From Leptospira wolffii serovar Khorat str. Khorat-H2 (lineage in GTDB: Bacteria; Spirochaetota; Leptospiria; Leptospirales; Leptospiraceae): DNA of 64,000 nucleotides. Below the pieces are notes generated by a model that saw only the letters and a list, made by a program, of their open reading frames with translations, was not told where the DNA came from and searched no databases. The stretch is taken from NCBI RefSeq assembly GCF_000306115.2, contig NZ_AKWX02000013.1:186001-250000 (forward strand). Reading direction: 5' to 3'. The position numbers and the translations under genes are program-made. Positions 17,113 through 27,174 of this stretch are shown piece after piece (within the stretch, counting starts at the first letter, position 1; the number at the start of each line of letters is the position of its first letter).

Positions 17113-18893
17113 TTTAGACGGACAAGAACGAGAGTATAATCGTCGTGGGGATCCGCTTCTCCTCGGAAGGCGTCGGTGGTGTCTATGATCAGATCCTTCA
17201 GATTCTCCACCGGCATATCCCCGTTTCTTTCTATCAGCTTGGCCAGATTTTCCAAGGAATACATCTCTCCGGCTTCGTTCGTTGTTTCGCTGACTCCGTC
17301 GGTATAAAGCACCAATAGATCTCCGGGACTATACTCCACCTCGTGTTCCTCTATTTCGGATTCCTTGATCCCGAGAGGCATTCCTTTTCCGGAAAGCAAT
17401 ACGACTTTCTTATCCTTCACCTTATACAATAGCTGCTCGTTATGACCCGCGCTGGAGTATCGGATTCTTTTCTTCAGCATATTGATCCGGATCAGCATGA
17501 CCGTTACGAACATGAAGTATCCGGACTTTTCTTGGATAATGCGATTCGCTCCCATCAAACTGATACTAGTGGAGGAATTTCGAGCAACTTCCCCTGATAT
17601 AATCGTCTTGGAGAATTCCATAAACAGCGCCGCGGAGATACCTTTACCCGATACGTCCGCGATCAGAATACTCACTTCGTCCGGATTATGATAGATTAGA
17701 TCGTAAAAATCCCCCCCAATTTCCTTGGAGGCGGTGTATGCGGTCTCGATTTCGAGAAGATGCATCTTCTTCGGAATATTCGGAAGAGAGTTGAGCTGGA
17801 TCTGAGAGGCGATCTGCATATCCCTTCTGATTGAGGTCAGCTTTTCCTTTTGGTTCTTAGCGAGTAGACTATTATAAGCTTCAGCGATCTGGTTCGAGAT
17901 GGTGCTTAAAATGGATAGATCCTGTTGGGAGAAGCTATCTCCCCCCGTTTTATCCGCCGCGCTTACGATTCCGATGATGGTTCCGTCTTGTCGGATCGGA
18001 ACGGAAACAAAGGAACGAGTCTTATATCTTTGGGGAGTCAGAAGATCCGGACTGACATCGTCTCCACCTTGCACGAGCATAGGCTTCCCTTTGGAAAGAA
18101 TCTCGCTTAATATTCCCCTGGATTCGTCCACCAAATGGCTTTCCTCTTCCAGGCTGAATCCCACCGATTTGGAGAGCTCGAAAGATTTGGTCCTAGGATT
18201 TTGGAAAATCAAGGAAACCCTTTCCGCCCCTAGAACGTCCGAGATGGAATTTACGGTCAGGTTTAGGAATTGATCCATCTCGCTGATATTCGATATCGCT
18301 TGACTGATCTGGTAAAGGCAGTCCAATTCTCTGGCTCGATCCTTGAGATCCTTGATAAGTCTTCTATTCCGGATTGCGATAGCGGCCAGATCGGAAAGAT
18401 ATTCTAATATTTTAATATCTTTATTCGTAAATTCCGGTCTTTCTTTGGAATTTACCGCTTCTAGGACTCCCTGGATTTCTCCTTGAGTCTTCATGGGAAC
18501 GCAGATTAGGTTTCGGGTGGTAAAGCCGACAGCATCGTCGATGTTTCTGTAGATTCTAGGATCGTTTGCAGCGTCGTTTACGATCACCGGTTCCAGACTT
18601 TCCAGAACCATTCCCGCGATCCCTTTACCTCTCGGAACCCTTAATTCGGTTAAGGATTCCCCCTTATCTCCCTTTGCGACCTGGAACACCAGGCAGTCCT
18701 CTTCCTTATCGTAAAGAAGAAGGGAACAGCCTTCCGTATTTAGTACATCCTTTGTAGTCTCTATAATGATGCCTAGAAGTTCCTCTAGATTGTCCGTGGA
18801 ATTGATTCTCGCGGTGATGTCGGAAATCAGTGTTAGGGAGAGCTGCTTAAAACTCATGTCTGGCGTTTTCTTCTTTTTTATAGTCTGGTTCAT
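17109..18893 (-). CDS. GAF-GAF-PP2C (RsbU/SpoIIE-type) serine phosphatase, 594 aa
   Basis: Two GAF sensor domains (about residues 30-180 and 195-345) precede a short coiled-coil linker and a PP2C SpoIIE-type phosphatase (about 370-594). The metal-binding marks are present: [22 protein letters not shown] and DDYTLVLV. Enzymes of this build dephosphorylate anti-anti-sigma (STAS) proteins in partner-switching pathways, under control of a small ligand or a redox state sensed by GAF. No STAS or RsbW gene is adjacent, but a 7TM-DISM protein with an RsbW-like ATPase lies 16 kb away. No membrane segment is visible, so it is cytoplasmic. It converges with pfkA by a four-base overlap. Confidence 0.9.
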   Translation of the reverse strand: MNQTIKKKKTPDMSFKQLSLTLISDITARINSTDNLEELLGIIIETTKDVLNTEGCSLLLYDKEEDCLVFQVAKGDKGESLTELRVPRGKGIAGMVLESLEPVIVNDAANDPRIYRNIDDAVGFTTRNLICVPMKTQGEIQGVLEAVNSKERPEFTNKDIKILEYLSDLAAIAIRNRRLIKDLKDRARELDCLYQISQAISNISEMDQFLNLTVNSISDVLGAERVSLIFQNPRTKSFELSKSVGFSLEEESHLVDESRGILSEILSKGKPMLVQGGDDVSPDLLTPQRYKTRSFVSVPIRQDGTIIGIVSAADKTGGDSFSQQDLSILSTISNQIAEAYNSLLAKNQKEKLTSIRRDMQIASQIQLNSLPNIPKKMHLLEIETAYTASKEIGGDFYDLIYHNPDEVSILIADVSGKGISAALFMEFSKTIISGEVARNSSTSISLMGANRIIQEKSGYFMFVTVMLIRINMLKKRIRYSSAGHNEQLLYKVKDKKVVLLSGKGMPLGIKESEIEEHEVEYSPGDLLVLYTDGVSETTNEAGEMYSLENLAKLIERNGDMPVENLKDLIIDTTDAFRGEADPHDDYTLVLVRLN

Positions 18894-19043
18894 CCCCGGA
18901 GATCCGAATCGGATCGGGGGTTGATTTTCCGGAGCTCGGCCCTCTCCTCCGGGATCCGTGGTCGACGGTTCTCGGACGATTTTGAAATCGGAGGGCTAAT
19001 TCCAGCCTAATTTGTACGCTTGTCAAGGAGATTCGAATTTTCC

Positions 19044-19916
19044 CTATTCGATCAAGGATCCTATTCCTTGGTCCGTAAATATTTCGATTAGAATGGAATG
19101 CGGAACCCGTCCGTCGATGATGTGAGTCCTTCGGACGCCTTGGTCTATGGCGGACAAACAACATTCGACTTTCGGAATCATTCCCCCGGTGATATCGCCT
19201 TTACGGATATAATCTTTTACTAAAGCCCGATTCAATCCTGTGACCAGCTTTCCGTCGATCAAGATCCCACTCGTGTCCGTAAGTAGGATCAATTTTTCGG
19301 CTTTGAGGGCACCGGCCAATTCTCCCGCAAAAGTGTCGGCATTGATATTCAGAGATTCTCCTTGTGCGGACTCGGCAACCGGAGAAATCACCGGTATAAA
19401 ACCTTTTTCCTGCAAGGATAGAATCACCGTAGGATCTATCTTATCGATTTTTCCTACCAGTCCCACGTCCACGAATTCGGAGCTCTTACCTTCTATATCC
19501 ACTTCTATCTTGGTCTTGGAGGCCAGGGCCAGGTTTCCGTCCTTGCCGGAAAGCCCTACTGCGTTTCCGCCTTCCGCATTGATCATGGATACGATCTGCT
19601 TATTTACCTTTCCGGTCAGTACCATCTCCACCACATCCATGGTTTCCGAGTTCGTGACTCGATGCCCGTGTACGAATTCGGTGGGAATATTGAGAGTGTC
19701 CAGAAGCCGATTGATTTCCGGTCCGCCTCCGTGTACGATGATTGGATGGATTCCTACGTATTTTAAGAGGACGATATCTTTCGCAAAGGATTCCTTCAGG
19801 TCGGCCTTTGCCATCGCGGCCCCGCCGTATTTGATGACGACGGTTTTACCCGAGTATTTGGTGATGTAGGGAAGGGCCTCAAGAATATGATTGACCCTTT
19901 CGAACGATTGTTCCAT
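19044..19916 (-). CDS. argB: Acetylglutamate kinase, 290 aa
   Basis: It phosphorylates N-acetylglutamate, the second step of arginine synthesis, in the cytoplasm. Hallmarks are VIKYGGAAM with the catalytic Lys, HGGGPEI in the acetylglutamate site, [24 protein letters not shown] and GGMIPKVE. Length is normal. It has the hexameric-type N-terminal helix ([16 protein letters not shown]), which in other bacteria is linked to arginine feedback inhibition. The Shine-Dalgarno is weak. No other arg gene lies nearby; it stands alone between the PP2C gene and a divergent dehydrogenase. Confidence 0.97.
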   Translation of the reverse strand: MEQSFERVNHILEALPYITKYSGKTVVIKYGGAAMAKADLKESFAKDIVLLKYVGIHPIIVHGGGPEINRLLDTLNIPTEFVHGHRVTNSETMDVVEMVLTGKVNKQIVSMINAEGGNAVGLSGKDGNLALASKTKIEVDIEGKSSEFVDVGLVGKIDKIDPTVILSLQEKGFIPVISPVAESAQGESLNINADTFAGELAGALKAEKLILLTDTSGILIDGKLVTGLNRALVKDYIRKGDITGGMIPKVECCLSAIDQGVRRTHIIDGRVPHSILIEIFTDQGIGSLIE

Positions 19917-20002
19917 ACCAAACAGAGAAATCGTAAGCCTCTTGTCTGTCGATTCGGAAATCCGTCTCTCGCCTCAAGCTCTCGGCTTTAAATAATAATG
20001 TA

Positions 20003-20767
20003 ATGAATTCTTCAAAGCCTCCGGAAAAACCCGGAACCATCATCGTAACCGGGGGCAGTGGGGGCCTCGGCAGGGCCCTAGTTTCCGTCTTGGGTGATTC
20101 CGATTTCGAAGTGTTAAATTGGGATCTAAACTTACCTTCTTCTCCGCATCCTAAGGAAACTTTTTCGAAAGTGGATTTAAGCTCTCCCGAAGAAGTGGAT
20201 CAGGCCTGCGGGATTTTAAAATCGAATCTTTTATCTACTTCTTCACCGGATAAGCGACCTCTTTTAGGATTCGTTCATTGCGCGGGGTACGGAGGACCTT
20301 ACCATAAGATCACGGAAGTATCCCTCCAGGAATGGGAGAGAATATTCTCCATAAACCTGAGATCCGCTTTTCAGATCACGAAGTCCATTCTTCCCGTACT
20401 TGCGGAAAGAAGATACGGAAGATTGGTTTATATAGCCTCTTCCTTATCCGTGCAAGGCAGCGGTTTATCGGTGGCTTATTCCTCTTCCAAGCACGGTCTT
20501 ATAGGATTCATGAAATCCATCGCTTCCGAGTGGGGCCATCTGGGTATCACGAGTAATGCCGTGAGTCCCGGTTATATGGAAACCAAAATGGGAATCCAAG
20601 AGGACCAAGTCGACGATCATCGTAGGAAGATTCTGGACATGACTCCTACGAGGACCATCGCAGATCCGATGGAAATTGCGAGAGTGGTTCGGTTATTGGT
20701 TTCTTCCGAATCCGGATACGTCAACGGCGCCAATTGGGCAGTGGACGGAGGAATCACTGCGGTTTAG
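20003..20767 (+). CDS. Short-chain dehydrogenase/reductase, 254 aa
   Basis: This is a classical SDR. The nucleotide-binding motif TGGSGGLG is at about residues 14-21, GFVHCAG corresponds to the NNAG position, and catalytic Ser then Tyr-x3-Lys are in SSLSVQGSGLSVAYSSSK. The C-terminal WAVDGGITA matches FabG-like enzymes. The NNAG motif is altered to HCAG. The substrate is unknown; FabG-like 3-oxoacyl-ACP reductases and sugar or secondary-alcohol dehydrogenases share this form. The ATG at 20003 is used (an ATG at 19998 is followed at once by a stop). Its 3' end overlaps the convergent M61 peptidase gene by 14 bp. Confidence 0.88.
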   Translation: MNSSKPPEKPGTIIVTGGSGGLGRALVSVLGDSDFEVLNWDLNLPSSPHPKETFSKVDLSSPEEVDQACGILKSNLLSTSSPDKRPLLGFVHCAGYGGPYHKITEVSLQEWERIFSINLRSAFQITKSILPVLAERRYGRLVYIASSLSVQGSGLSVAYSSSKHGLIGFMKSIASEWGHLGITSNAVSPGYMETKMGIQEDQVDDHRRKILDMTPTRTIADPMEIARVVRLLVSSESGYVNGANWAVDGGITAV

Positions 20768-22532
20768 ATTTACCTTTTTTCTTTACCGCCGGTTTATATT
20801 CCGTCTTGGGTTCCTTATTCGGGAACAGGAATTTTTCCCTTAAAAAGATCTCGTTCTTATCCGCTTTTTCATCCAGCCATAACTCGTTTTGAGAAGGTGT
20901 CTTGTCGAATTTGATCTTTCGTTTGACGATGGTGCCTCTTCTCGCAAGTAGAAGTTCCGCCTTTCCTCCCACCGAATAATAATTTAATAAATCTTTAAAG
21001 TTTCCCGGTAGAACCCTACGGTTATCGATGGAAATCCATTCGTCGCCCACATTGATATCCGAGTCCCGGATATTCTTATTCAGTAATACCTTATTTACCA
21101 GCAATCTGCCTTTTTCTTCCTTCACTCTAAATCCCGGATCGCTTTTAGGAGAGGAATTCGTTCTTCGGACTCCGATCTTATGCAGGTATTTTTCCACCGG
21201 GATTCTCTGGGGTTCGGAAAGGTATCTCTCGAACTCCAATTTCAGATCGAAGCCCGTGGCCTTCTTCGCGGCTTGAAAAAATTCGGTCTTAGTGAAGCCT
21301 CTTTTCTTTTCCAGGTGGAAATTCTTGTACAACGCCTTCATCACGTCGACCAGGGATTTTTCTCCCTTGGATTCGGAAAGAAGGAATAAATCCATGGAAA
21401 GGGCAAGAATCGCTCCCTTTGTGTAATAGGAAATTCCGGTATTGGAAAAATTCGGATCTTGGGGACGGTTATAATATTTGGTCCAAGCGGTGAAACTGGA
21501 ATCCTCCAGACTCATCCAGGACTCTCCTTCCGATTCTTCCAATTCTAGGATGTCTTTCCAGATCTTGTTTAGATATTGTTGCGGAGAATAGACTTCGCAG
21601 ATAAGAAGAAAATAAGCGTCGAAAAAACTCGTGATCCCTTCAGCGATCCATAACTCCTTTGTGAGATTCGGTTTCTGATAATCGAAAGGGCCTAAAGCGA
21701 TGGGCCGAATTCTCTTTACATTCCAGTGATGGAAGTATTCGTGAGAAAGCAATTCCATTAGGGTTCTATAATTTTCCGGATTTGTGAAACCGTAAGGATC
21801 GAACTGGTTGATGCTGGAATTCGAATGTTCCAATCCCCCGTATAGATTCTCGGTCATATCCAGCACGAAAAGGTAATACGCATTTTCCGTGCCGCCCATG
21901 GTTCGGATTTGGGTCGAGACGATCTTTTCCAAATCCGTCGCGATCTTCTTTTTATCCGAGGAACCGACTTCTCCCAAAACGACTAGATCGAATTTGCAAC
22001 CCTCGGTATCGAAAGAGAGGGCCTTTTCGTCCGTAAGAAGAATAGGAGAATCGAAAAGCTCGTCTAAATTTCTAGCCTTCCAAGTGTTCTTGGAAGAATC
22101 CTTTTTCTCAAGTCCGGTATGGCAATAGTGAAACCCGCCGAGGTTTTTCCAGGAGATCTCGATTTCTCCCATTCTTTGGTCTTTAGGATAAAGGAAAGTA
22201 GCGGGAGGATGGAGAAGAATAAACTCACTCGTGAAATAATTCGTACGAACGGTATGTTCGAATCCGAAAACCAGATAGGAAATTCGGAAAGTCTCTCCTT
22301 TAGAATGGACCTTCCAGGTATCCAGATCGATCTGTTCCAGAGTCCAACCCGGCTTAGGTTGTATAAGAGAGACTTGGTGGATGGATTTGGAGTAATCCCG
22401 GATTTTATAAGAACCGGGAGACCAATTCGGAATACAGACTAAGGTTTCCTGCTTGGTCGGGCGAACTTCCATTTCCACCCGGATGTAATGTTGGTGAGGT
22501 TTATAAGGATCGAGTACGAATCTAACAGTCAC
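20754..22532 (-). CDS. M61-family (glycyl aminopeptidase-like) metallopeptidase with PDZ domain, 592 aa
   Basis: The N-terminal beta domain (about 1-170) resembles M61 enzymes (VCIPNWSPGSYKIRDY is the conserved N-terminal signature). The catalytic zinc motif is SHEYFHHW, with the third ligand Glu in LWIAEGITSFFDAY. A PDZ-like domain occupies about 460-560 (VNKVLLNKNIRDSDINVGDEW). The last 20 residues are Lys rich. M61 enzymes hydrolyse N-terminal glycyl or other small residues. No signal peptide is seen, so it is probably cytoplasmic. It lies three bases downstream of the peroxiredoxin gene, so the two probably share a message. Confidence 0.88.
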   Translation of the reverse strand: MTVRFVLDPYKPHQHYIRVEMEVRPTKQETLVCIPNWSPGSYKIRDYSKSIHQVSLIQPKPGWTLEQIDLDTWKVHSKGETFRISYLVFGFEHTVRTNYFTSEFILLHPPATFLYPKDQRMGEIEISWKNLGGFHYCHTGLEKKDSSKNTWKARNLDELFDSPILLTDEKALSFDTEGCKFDLVVLGEVGSSDKKKIATDLEKIVSTQIRTMGGTENAYYLFVLDMTENLYGGLEHSNSSINQFDPYGFTNPENYRTLMELLSHEYFHHWNVKRIRPIALGPFDYQKPNLTKELWIAEGITSFFDAYFLLICEVYSPQQYLNKIWKDILELEESEGESWMSLEDSSFTAWTKYYNRPQDPNFSNTGISYYTKGAILALSMDLFLLSESKGEKSLVDVMKALYKNFHLEKKRGFTKTEFFQAAKKATGFDLKLEFERYLSEPQRIPVEKYLHKIGVRRTNSSPKSDPGFRVKEEKGRLLVNKVLLNKNIRDSDINVGDEWISIDNRRVLPGNFKDLLNYYSVGGKAELLLARRGTIVKRKIKFDKTPSQNELWLDEKADKNEIFLREKFLFPNKEPKTEYKPAVKKKGKSKPQ

Positions 22533-22535
22533 GCC

Positions 22536-23015
22536 TTAGGCACCGGCCTCTTTCAGGATGGCTTCCAAAGTTTCCGCAACCGTTTTAGTGGGATCCACTT
22601 TTCTCCAGACTTTTCGGATGGTCCCGTCGGGGCTCACCAAAAAACTATCTCGGGAAAGTCCCTTAAAGACTCGTCCCTGCCATTCCTGGTCTCCGAAAAC
22701 GCCTAACGGTCCGCTTAGGGATTGCTTAGGGTCCGAGAGTAGAGGGAAGCTAAGATTGAATTTATCTATGAACTTTTTATGGCTATCCAAAGAATCGGAA
22801 CTGATCCCGAAGACTTTGGCTCCCGCTTTTTGAAACTGATCCAGATTGTCCCGATACGAACAGGCTTGCTTCGTGCAGCCGGGGGTATCGTCTTTCGGAT
22901 AAAAATATAATAGAGTCCAAGAGCCGAGGGAGTCCTTCGGTAGCTGGACTGTTTTTCCTTCGGAACTCTCCAGGTTAACTTCCGGGAGTTTCCTCCCTTC
23001 CCAAACGTCAGACAT
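22536..23015 (-). CDS. bcp: Thioredoxin-dependent peroxiredoxin of the Bcp/PrxQ group, 159 aa
   Basis: It reduces hydrogen peroxide and organic hydroperoxides using thiols. The peroxidatic Cys47 sits in YPKDDTPGCTKQACSYRD, and Cys52 five residues later is the resolving cysteine of the atypical two-cysteine PrxQ group. The fold markers TLLYFYP and FLVSPDGTIRKVWRKV are also present. AGGAGGA precedes the ATG at 23015. Leptospira relies on such enzymes against peroxide. It is the first gene of a two-gene unit with the M61 peptidase, and no peroxide-regulator site is recognisable upstream. Confidence 0.93.
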   Translation of the reverse strand: MSDVWEGRKLPEVNLESSEGKTVQLPKDSLGSWTLLYFYPKDDTPGCTKQACSYRDNLDQFQKAGAKVFGISSDSLDSHKKFIDKFNLSFPLLSDPKQSLSGPLGVFGDQEWQGRVFKGLSRDSFLVSPDGTIRKVWRKVDPTKTVAETLEAILKEAGA

Positions 23016-23224
23016 ACAAGTCCTCCTACATTTCGCTCAGGATAGTTCTATCCTAAATCGTTTTCGGGAAAAGGAAAAAATCCGGGAAAACACTTGAAAT
23101 CTTAAGGTTTTTCTCATCCAATAGAGTGTTCTCTTCTTGGAGAACGTATTTTCGAAACAAATATCCGATTTCGACAGTGTATCCTTCGAATCTGGCCGAA
23201 TCATTAGGACTCGATAAATAACGC

Positions 23225-25480
23225 ATGCTGCAAATAAAAAGAATTTCCTATATAAAGAATCTCTCCTTAATCTTTTTGCTTTCTTCTCTTTTGATCTCTT
23301 CCGGACTCTCCGCGGAAAACACGGAGACGGTCGTCACCTGGAAAGATGTGGATCTCAAACGCTTGGAATGGTTCGCCTTGGAGGGTTTCCGGGAAGAATA
23401 CCGCGGGGGCTTCGATGAAAATTCCCCTTCCGTCCGTAAAATAGACAAATTTCCCATCGTTCTAAACGATGTATACGAGGCTCCCGTTTCGGAAGGTTTG
23501 AAGGAATATTCTTTGCAGACCAAATTCCTTCTGGAGGAGGATCCGAAAAACGTTCTCTTTTTGGACTCTATTCAACTTTTCTTAAACTCCATCGGAGAGA
23601 ATTGGGAAATCTATCTGAACGGACATCTCTTGAAAAAGGAGGTCTACGTCTCGGAAGGAAAAATGTTTCGGAGGAGATCCGTAAGAAATCTGCAATTGCC
23701 TGTGGATTCCAGCCTTCTCCGACAAGGGACCAATACTCTGGTCTTTCATCTTATCGGAGATCCTCCTGGGCTTCAAATTCCCAAAGATCGTTTCCCGACT
23801 CTTTCTTCTCTCTTAACTCCTAGAAATCCGGATTTGGGCTTTTACGTGAACGGAGATTATACTCTAGGAACGGAAGCGGATCTCGCGGGTAAAATGGGAA
23901 TTCTTCTGAACCTAAGCCTGAATACCATCTATATCTTTTTCGGTCTTTACCATTTACTCATCTTTTCCAAGAGAAGAACGGATAAGTACAATTTGTACTT
24001 CGGAATTTTTTCCATATCCATGGCGGTCTATTCTTTGTCCCGATCTTCCATTGTCTTCGATATTCTCCAGGATACTACTTGGATTACTAGAGTGGAATAC
24101 GGCTCCGTGGCTCTTCTGGCCTCCTTGTTCCTACTTTTCCTCCACGATTATTTTTACGGTTCGGCGAGACCCAATCTCGCGATCCTAATCATCGCTATAT
24201 GGAGTTTTTGTATCTTCTTCTTCTCTCTTTTGGCGCCTTTCCATTATTTGATGACTAGCCTTCGAGCCTGGCAGATTTCGGTGATTCCTTCCTTGCTGTA
24301 TCTACTTTATTTTATGGGTAGATCCGTTTATTTGAAGAAGAAGGACGCATCGGTGATGGCCATCAGTATGTTCATCGTGGTTTTCATCGCGGCTTACGAT
24401 CTTTTGGATTCCATGTTCTTCCAATTGGGTATTCGTTTTACCCAATTCGCTTACCTTCTCTTCGTGATCTCTTTAACCACCATTTTGGCCAATCGATTCA
24501 TCGATTTATATAGACAATCCGAGGATCTGAACATAGAGCTGAGCCACCAAAAGCTGGAGTTGGCGAGACAAAAGAATGCATTCTTCCGATTCGTTCCTAT
24601 GCAATTCTTAAGCGTTTTAGGTAAGGATTCCGCAGTGGATGTGAATTTGGGGGACTCGGCCTTAAGAGAGATGAGCGTGTTGTTCACCGATATCCGTTCT
24701 TTTACAACGATCTCCGAGAAAATGACTCCTGAAGAGAATTTCCGATTCATCAACGGATATCTGGCCAAGATGGAGCCTTTGATCCAGAAATACGACGGAT
24801 TCGTGGACAAGTTCATGGGAGATGCGATCCTCGCATTATTCTCCGCGGAAAAATCCATGCGTTCCGATGAGCAATGGGAAGGTAAATCCGCAGCCGATAG
24901 AGCGGTGCTCGCGGCCATAGAGATGAGAAAAAGGGTCCGAGAATTGGAAGGAGAAATCAAGGAAGGCCATGTCAAAGGGGTTCGTATCGGAATCGGAATC
25001 AATACCGGAAATCTGATGTTAGGAACGGTAGGCTCTTCCGATAGACTCGATACGACCGTGATCGGTGATACGGTAAACGTAGCCTCCCGCTTGGAAAGTT
25101 TGACTGGACTTTATAAAGCGGATATTTTGATCACGCAGCATACTCTGTCCAGTCTTACGATCGCGGATGAGCTTGCGGTAAGGGAAGTGGATTCCGTCGT
25201 AGTCAAAGGTAAGAGCCAACCCATCATCATTTACGAGATCTACGAAGCGGACGATCCTCATATCCGCAAATTGAAAGACGCAACCGTCGCCTTGATTTCC
25301 AGAGGGATCATTCTGTATAAGGTGGGAAATTTCAAGGAAGCTCTTTTGAATTTCGAGCAGGCGTTGAAAGTATATCCGGAAGACATAGTAGCCATTCTCT
25401 ATAGAAAACGTTGTCAGGAATATATTGAGTCTCCTCCCCTCGGAAATTGGATCGGAGTCCAACATCTTTTGGAAAAATAA
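23225..25480 (+). CDS. 7TM-DISM receptor fused to a class III adenylate cyclase and C-terminal TPR-like segment, 751 aa
   Basis: Signal-peptide-like start, then an extracytoplasmic beta-jelly-roll sensor (about 30-205), seven membrane helices (about 220-420) and a coiled coil. The cyclase domain spans about 480-660. Metal-binding Asp489 (FTDIRSF) and Asp533 (KFMGDA) are intact. Lys529 and the Asp in VIGDTVNVASRLE are the purine-selecting residues expected for ATP, and the Asn and Arg of the same motif stabilise the transition state. A short tetratricopeptide-like end (about 690-745) could bind a partner. It should make cAMP in response to an external ligand, probably a carbohydrate or lipid-like molecule. 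Leptospira carries many such cyclases. Confidence 0.92.
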   Translation: MLQIKRISYIKNLSLIFLLSSLLISSGLSAENTETVVTWKDVDLKRLEWFALEGFREEYRGGFDENSPSVRKIDKFPIVLNDVYEAPVSEGLKEYSLQTKFLLEEDPKNVLFLDSIQLFLNSIGENWEIYLNGHLLKKEVYVSEGKMFRRRSVRNLQLPVDSSLLRQGTNTLVFHLIGDPPGLQIPKDRFPTLSSLLTPRNPDLGFYVNGDYTLGTEADLAGKMGILLNLSLNTIYIFFGLYHLLIFSKRRTDKYNLYFGIFSISMAVYSLSRSSIVFDILQDTTWITRVEYGSVALLASLFLLFLHDYFYGSARPNLAILIIAIWSFCIFFFSLLAPFHYLMTSLRAWQISVIPSLLYLLYFMGRSVYLKKKDASVMAISMFIVVFIAAYDLLDSMFFQLGIRFTQFAYLLFVISLTTILANRFIDLYRQSEDLNIELSHQKLELARQKNAFFRFVPMQFLSVLGKDSAVDVNLGDSALREMSVLFTDIRSFTTISEKMTPEENFRFINGYLAKMEPLIQKYDGFVDKFMGDAILALFSAEKSMRSDEQWEGKSAADRAVLAAIEMRKRVRELEGEIKEGHVKGVRIGIGINTGNLMLGTVGSSDRLDTTVIGDTVNVASRLESLTGLYKADILITQHTLSSLTIADELAVREVDSVVVKGKSQPIIIYEIYEADDPHIRKLKDATVALISRGIILYKVGNFKEALLNFEQALKVYPEDIVAILYRKRCQEYIESPPLGNWIGVQHLLEK

Positions 25481-25532
25481 GAATTCGTTTTTCGCTTTCC
25501 AGAAGACGGAGAACTAGGAAAACATACCAGCT

Positions 25533-25901
25533 ATGATTTCCTACCAAATATATAAACTGATTCATATTCTTGGGATTTTGTTCTTATTCTCCGCCTACGG
25601 CGGTTTGGCATTGCATGTGCTCGGAGGAGGTACGAAAGAAAACTCTCCTAGAAAATGGATTGCTATGGCTCATGGACTCGGCATGACTCTGATTCTGATC
25701 GGCGGGTTCGGTATGTTGGCTCGTATCGGTTTACTTACCAGTCTTCCGGGTTGGGCGATTACCAAGGTGGTTCTATGGCTGGTCTTCGGAGCTGCGATGA
25801 CTGTCTTCTACAAAAAACCGAGTCTCGCCAAGGTGCTTTGGTTCGGTCTTCCTATCCTAGGAACATTTGCGGCTTATCTCGCGATGTACAAACCCTACTA
25901 A
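25533..25901 (+). CDS. Small four-TM membrane protein, 122 aa
   Basis: About four hydrophobic segments fill the protein (near residues 5-28, 42-65, 72-92 and 100-118), separated by short basic loops. The first helix has YKLIHILGILFLFSAYGG, with a His in a helix, and the second HGLGMTLILIGGFG, recalling SirB- and CopD-like small membrane proteins that bind haem through intramembrane His. That resemblance is weak. It is 52 bp after the cyclase gene and may be read from the same message. A strong hairpin follows its stop. Confidence 0.65.
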   Translation: MISYQIYKLIHILGILFLFSAYGGLALHVLGGGTKENSPRKWIAMAHGLGMTLILIGGFGMLARIGLLTSLPGWAITKVVLWLVFGAAMTVFYKKPSLAKVLWFGLPILGTFAAYLAMYKPY

Positions 25902-25915
25902 TCCTAAATCGTTAG

Positions 25916-25946
25916 CCGACCGATTTGCAAGAAACGAATCGGTCGG
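25916..25946 (+). terminator. Perfect 10-bp-stem hairpin after a membrane-protein gene
   Basis: CCGACCGATT (25916-25925) pairs exactly with AATCGGTCGG (25937-25946) around an 11-base loop, 14 bases after the stop at 25901. The following sequence is only moderately T-rich, so it is terminator-like rather than textbook. Confidence 0.55.
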
Positions 25947-26044
25947 ATTCTCCCCAAAAAAGATTCGAAAATACTTACCAAAAATCTAAAATATGCCGTG
26001 ATTATTTTTCCAATACGAAATTAAGACTGTGAGGGGTAAGCGCT

Positions 26045-27154
26045 ATGGTTAAAAAGGCGGTTTCCAAGAACAAGAAAGCGGGCGGTTCCTCCAAAAAGGA
26101 CTCGGGCATCAAACCGATTAAGGATTTTATCGGGTCCCGTAGTTTGCCGGCTCCCGTGGATAGACTCGAAGACGTTCGTAAAAGAGCAAAAAGGTTCCGG
26201 GAAAAAATGCTCTCCGGTCCTCAAGTCGTATATTACAGATCTTTTGATTTGATTCGAGTCCCTTATCCGACCGAATACGGACTCTTAAACGCTTTCTCTC
26301 TTCCCACTCCTTTTATGCATATTCTGAATCGATTGTTCATCGTTCAGTACAAGACAAGCGACGGAATCAAGACCTTACTATTTTCCCCTTCGGATACGGA
26401 AGGAAATGCGGAGACTCCTTTCTTTAAGAGATTATCGGAGGGATTCGGTCCTTTCCAAAAACTGGGAAGAAAGATTATGGCTCCTACTTTAAATACAGTG
26501 GAAGATTGCCTTGCGGAGGCCGGGATTTCTCCGGAACAAGTGGATTATATTTCCTACGATCACCTTCATACTCAGGATCTCCGAAAATGGTTGGGTGCGA
26601 ACGGACAGCCCGGCTATTTCCCGAACGCGAAGCTACTAGTCATGAGAGAAGAATGGAACTCCATACAAGGACTTCTTCCTCCTCAATCGGAATGGTATTG
26701 CCCGAACGGTTCGGGCGGGATCTCCATGGATCGCATTCTGATCCTGGATTCGGACACGGAACTGGGAGGAGGCGTAGCCTTGATCCGTACGCCGGGGCAT
26801 ACCTACGGTAACCATAGCCTTGTGGCCCATACTCCTGAAGGTCTTTTCGTCACTAGCGAGAACGGAGTCAGCGCGGATAATTACAATCCTTTAAAGTCCA
26901 GGATTCCTGGCGTACGCAAATACGCTAAGAATACCGGAATGGAGGTGATCCTGAACGGAAATACCTTGGAGTTAGGTTTGGATCAATACATATCCATGGT
27001 CTTGGAGAAGGAGATTGCGGGACCTTCCAAACGAAATCCGGAGTTTTATAACGTTATGCCTTCTTCAGAGATGGCCGGCTTCTGGCTTTTTCCGGGAACA
27101 AGCCCCACATTCTCTTTCGGAGCCTTGGAATTCGGAACGCCGATTAAGAAATAG
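26045..27154 (+). CDS. Metallo-beta-lactamase-fold hydrolase, 369 aa
   Basis: After a Lys/Ser-rich leader of about 30 residues, the MBL metal-site motif appears as SYDHLHTQD (second His of HxHxxD retained as HLHTQD) at about residues 172-180. TPGHTYGNHSL follows about 80 residues later (the third ligand region), then GLFVTSENG. These motifs fit a di-metal hydrolase acting on a thioester, lactone or phosphoester, but the substrate is unknown. Two Trp-Tyr-rich stretches are inserted before the second motif, making it longer than typical 250-residue members. There is no signal peptide. It precedes an SDR gene by 20 bp and probably shares its operon. Confidence 0.72.
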   Translation: MVKKAVSKNKKAGGSSKKDSGIKPIKDFIGSRSLPAPVDRLEDVRKRAKRFREKMLSGPQVVYYRSFDLIRVPYPTEYGLLNAFSLPTPFMHILNRLFIVQYKTSDGIKTLLFSPSDTEGNAETPFFKRLSEGFGPFQKLGRKIMAPTLNTVEDCLAEAGISPEQVDYISYDHLHTQDLRKWLGANGQPGYFPNAKLLVMREEWNSIQGLLPPQSEWYCPNGSGGISMDRILILDSDTELGGGVALIRTPGHTYGNHSLVAHTPEGLFVTSENGVSADNYNPLKSRIPGVRKYAKNTGMEVILNGNTLELGLDQYISMVLEKEIAGPSKRNPEFYNVMPSSEMAGFWLFPGTSPTFSFGALEFGTPIKK

Positions 27155-27174
27155 ATAATATACGAGGAGCGGAA

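Noticed and set aside
19240..19869. 209-residue plus-strand ORF opposite argB
   Set aside because: Antisense shadow with a Ser/Pro/Thr-rich composition and no motif; argB is certain.
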